Below, one piece after another: positions 61,426 to 64,000 of a stretch of DNA of 64,000 bases. How positions within the stretch are numbered: the first letter of the stretch is position 1; every line of letters starts with the position of its first letter. Position numbers and translations under genes: made by a program. Source of the stretch: Acridotheres tristis (lineage: Eukaryota; Chordata; Aves; Passeriformes; Sturnidae); contig CM072894.1 of NCBI GenBank assembly GCA_037013685.1, positions 25,047,529-25,111,528 on the forward strand, read 5' to 3'. Under the pieces are notes generated by a model that searched no databases, had not been told where the DNA came from, and was given only the letters and a program-made list of their open reading frames with translations.

Positions 61426-61952
61426 ATGGAGATGCTGCTTTTTAAAGATATCCATGCTGGATCAGAGCTATGAGACTTCCCATGCACACAGTGAATCAAA
61501 TCCCATTCTGCCAGCTGAACAAGGAAAGTTTCCATGGCTAGCAGGTGAGGAGTATGGTTTCTCCAGCATCAAATCACATTGGGAAAATCCTACCAGGAAT
61601 GATGACTAGGCATATATAGTACTTGCAGGCAGAATATATTGATGATGGAAGCCTTGGTTTTGTTATTTTTTTCTTTTGTACAGTATCCAGCTGTATAATA
61701 AGGGGGAATCATATTAATAAAATTCTTGTGATGTTATTAGCAATAATTCTTCTGATAATTTTAGCATAGTAAAGGCATTGTCTACTTCTTTGGTTTATCT
61801 TGGGAGACCCATAATTTTGTTGTCTGATTTCTTGAAAGGGGAAATAAGCCAACCTGATTTCCAGGGAAGGGTATTATTTAGTTTGATTTACTTAGTCACC
61901 CTGAGCATCCAGTCCTAGCCTGTCCATGCATGCCCTTTCTAGTTCTTCAGTG
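61426..61952. other. AT-rich unique tract, no gene seen
   Basis: Nothing recognised between the SINE relic and the CR1 fragment. Confidence 0.6.
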
Positions 61953-62378
61953 CAGTTATGCATAGAGGATGCTGAGTTGGAAGGGACCTATCAGGATCAT
62001 CAAGTCTAACTCCCAGACCTATGTAGGACACCCCAAGAGTCACACCCTGTGCCTGAGAGCATTGTCCAAACACTTCCTGAACTCTGCCAGACTTGGTGCT
62101 ATGAACACTTCCCTGAGGAACCTGTCCCAGTGCCCAACCACCCACTAGTATACTACCAAACCTCTCCTGACCCCGCTTCCTGCCATTTCCTCAAGTCCTA
62201 TCACAGGAGCAAAAAGATCACAGGAACAAAAGATCAGTACCTGCCCCTCTGCTTCCCTTTGTGAGGATGCTGAAGACTGAGGTCTCTCATCAATGTTCTC
62301 CTCTCCAGTCTGGACAGACCAAGTGATCTCAGCCACTCCTCACACAGCTTCTCCTCAAGGCCCTTCACTGTCCCTATG
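61953..62378 (-). mobile_element. CR1 LINE 3' portion (antisense)
   Basis: About 425 bp of the complement of an avian CR1 3' part. Landmarks on + are GCTGAGTTGGAAGGGACCTA (61971), TGAGAGCATTGTCCAAACAC (about 62053), TGAACTCTGCCAGACTTGGTG (about 62078), CCCTGAGGAACCTGTCCCAG (about 62111), GATCAGTACCTGCCCCTC (about 62232) and CCTCAAGGCCCTTCACTGTC (about 62353). A short duplication of an AAAAGATCA motif sits at 62212-62236. The 71-codon frame at 62049-62264 on + is an antisense reading of this element and is not a gene. Confidence 0.93.
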
Positions 62379-64000
62379 ATGTAGAATCATGTAGAGCTAA
62401 ACTTGGCTAATTTTCTGGAAAGATCTTTCTAGGTTAAGGGGGCTGAGTAGTTCAAATGTTGGAATTTATTTGTCATAAACTTGTCTGTTGTTCCAGGTGG
62501 TCGCAATATAACCATGTCAATACAGAGGACAATCACAGATGACAGTGAAGAGGAAGCTGCATAGAGAAAAAGGAATTAGCATAGTTTGAGTGGAGACACA
62601 GTTTTTCACATTTTTTCTGTCTCAAGAAAGATGGGTAGCGGTTTTCTGTTTGGGTTGCATGAATCCCAGGAATGCAGGCTGTGGAAACAGTGACAGAAGG
62701 TTCCTTGTTGTTATTGTTCTCCTGTTTGGGCTTTGTTTGTGTGTTTTTAGCAAGAAACTTCAGCAAACCTGATACAGAAACACCTACCAACCTCCCTGCC
62801 CAATTCCTGTGCATGTGCTAGCTCACTGCCAAAACAGCAAATGCAGCACACAGTAAGCATGGCATATTTTTTCATTAAGTAAAGAAGTCGTAAATGAACT
62901 TGGTTCCCACTTGGGCTGACTTTTTTTAACTAGGACTTCATGTAGAGAAACATGACTAGTCAAGCACATTTTCCTCGACTCTGTTTCACTCATGAGGTTA
63001 TATGCTTTATTTATGTTTAAATTAATGATTAGGGAGGAATCCATAGATTTTGGGTGTTTTATATCAGTGGAACAAAATGTGGCCAATTTTTTTTACTGAC
63101 AAAAAGGTTTTTTTCACTTTCCATGAACGGATATTAATCTGTGTTCCTTTTAGAATCAGAATTTCACAGACTTTCCTCTAATCTCTTTTATCTTTTCCTC
63201 GTCTTGATTTATGATCACTATGTCTGGAAGTGGCAAAATATTTTGTTTTATTTCTGGAATTCTTCTGCTTGTCAGTTCCTCTTGATCAGCCTTCATTGTT
63301 TCCACAACAGAGATGCAGGGGTAAAACACTTCTATAGGTAGAGTTCTGATCTCTGTCTCATTATCCATTTGAGTTGCAGCTACCATATCAGAATTTCTTC
63401 TGAACTGGTATTATAGGATTTTTTTTCTTTTAGGAAGTGAAAGGGTCATTTTTCTGATAAGACTCCTATTGAAAAGTTATCTTTTTTTCTGTCTAACTTG
63501 TACAGTTCTTAAACAAGACCCAGCTTCTCAGAAGTCATGCCCAGTAATAGAAAATTGTGAGGGGTATTTTTAAAATTAATTTTTTCAAGAATTTCCTGTC
63601 TTGCCAGAAGGAAGTATGGCACCACTTCTATTACTGTCGTTCAGGTGACAAACAGGCTCAAAATAATAAAATGTATAAAACCATTTTTTGTATGTGTCAC
63701 CATGTTCTCGTTTTCTGTAGCCTGCAGATATGTTGTCCAATTCAGCTTTGAGTCTCAAGTTTGTTATTATTGTGGTGGAAAACAGTATGTCCTCCCATAA
63801 TGCTTTCATCAACCTAGAAGCTATAGCAGATAAACAGCTCAGATTCAGCCATTGAGTCTTCAACCTAAGAAGAAAATAATTTTCAGTACTTCCTTGGAGG
63901 CTTCAAAATTACTGGAGTTTTCAACCCATGCCTATTTATAATCTTATTTATCAGTTTGGGAAGAGAGGAAAATCATAAAATGCCCCAGTCTTGTTATGAA
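62379..64000. other. AT-rich unique tract to window end, no gene seen
   Basis: No gene called. Overlapping frames of 64-94 codons on both strands (62533-62814, 63156-63386, 63585-63863) have no recognised motif. Confidence 0.6.

Noticed and set aside
62049..62264. 71-codon frame with a proline-rich, protein-like sequence
   Set aside because: It is an antisense reading of the CR1 fragment at 61953-62378.

Overview
The window looks like a piece of bird nuclear genome, most likely a songbird or another neoavian. The evidence is the repeats: several degraded CR1 LINE fragments in both orientations, with typical avian CR1 3' ends, and a solo LTR of an endogenous retrovirus family that is abundant in passerines. 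There are no bacterial features such as operons, Shine-Dalgarno sites or dense ORFs. The long AT-rich tracts carry stop codons in every frame, as expected for intergenic or deep intronic vertebrate DNA. No protein-coding gene can be supported with confidence. The longer open frames are chance ORFs, antisense readings of repeats, or translations of tandem arrays. No tRNA, rRNA or CRISPR array was seen.

Layout. 1-8.9 kb: AT-rich unique sequence with one old antisense CR1 relic (about 6.48-6.72 kb), an imperfect hairpin (4.78-4.81 kb) and T/G-rich tracts. 9.0-10.25 kb: a sharply GC-richer island with three unrelated G-rich tandem arrays of period 7, 8 and 11 bp, all with G runs on the + strand. 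10.3-27.5 kb: unique sequence, a small GC-rich block edged by an inverted repeat (15.97-16.24 kb), and a segment between a T14 and an A25 run that contains a micro-exon-like element (16.8-17.05 kb). 27.5-38.8 kb: two sense CR1 3' ends, three short relics of what looks like one ancient amniote repeat, a short exon-like open frame (32.05-32.19 kb) and the solo LTR (35.30-35.82 kb). 38.8-53.2 kb: mostly unique and AT-rich, with a tiny antisense CR1 end, a homeodomain-type TAAT cluster, a region open on both strands (45.1-45.5 kb) and a strong AT-rich hairpin (47.6 kb). 53.26-53.45 kb: an uninterrupted array of 37 CTCCT units ending directly in GCAG. It is followed by a GC-richer tract with a polyadenylation-type AATAAA (54.14 kb). 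54-64 kb: unique sequence with two more CR1 relics (58.1-58.4 and 61.95-62.38 kb) and a probable MIR/CORE-SINE or L2-tail relic (61.17-61.43 kb).

Because no genes are called, there is no gene network to describe. The most notable content is the unusual tandem DNA (pentamer array and triple G-rich array), the LTR copy with an apparent internal loss of its promoter part, and a few splice-flanked open segments that RNA data could confirm or dismiss. Repeat assignments rest on remembered family sequences, not on a search.
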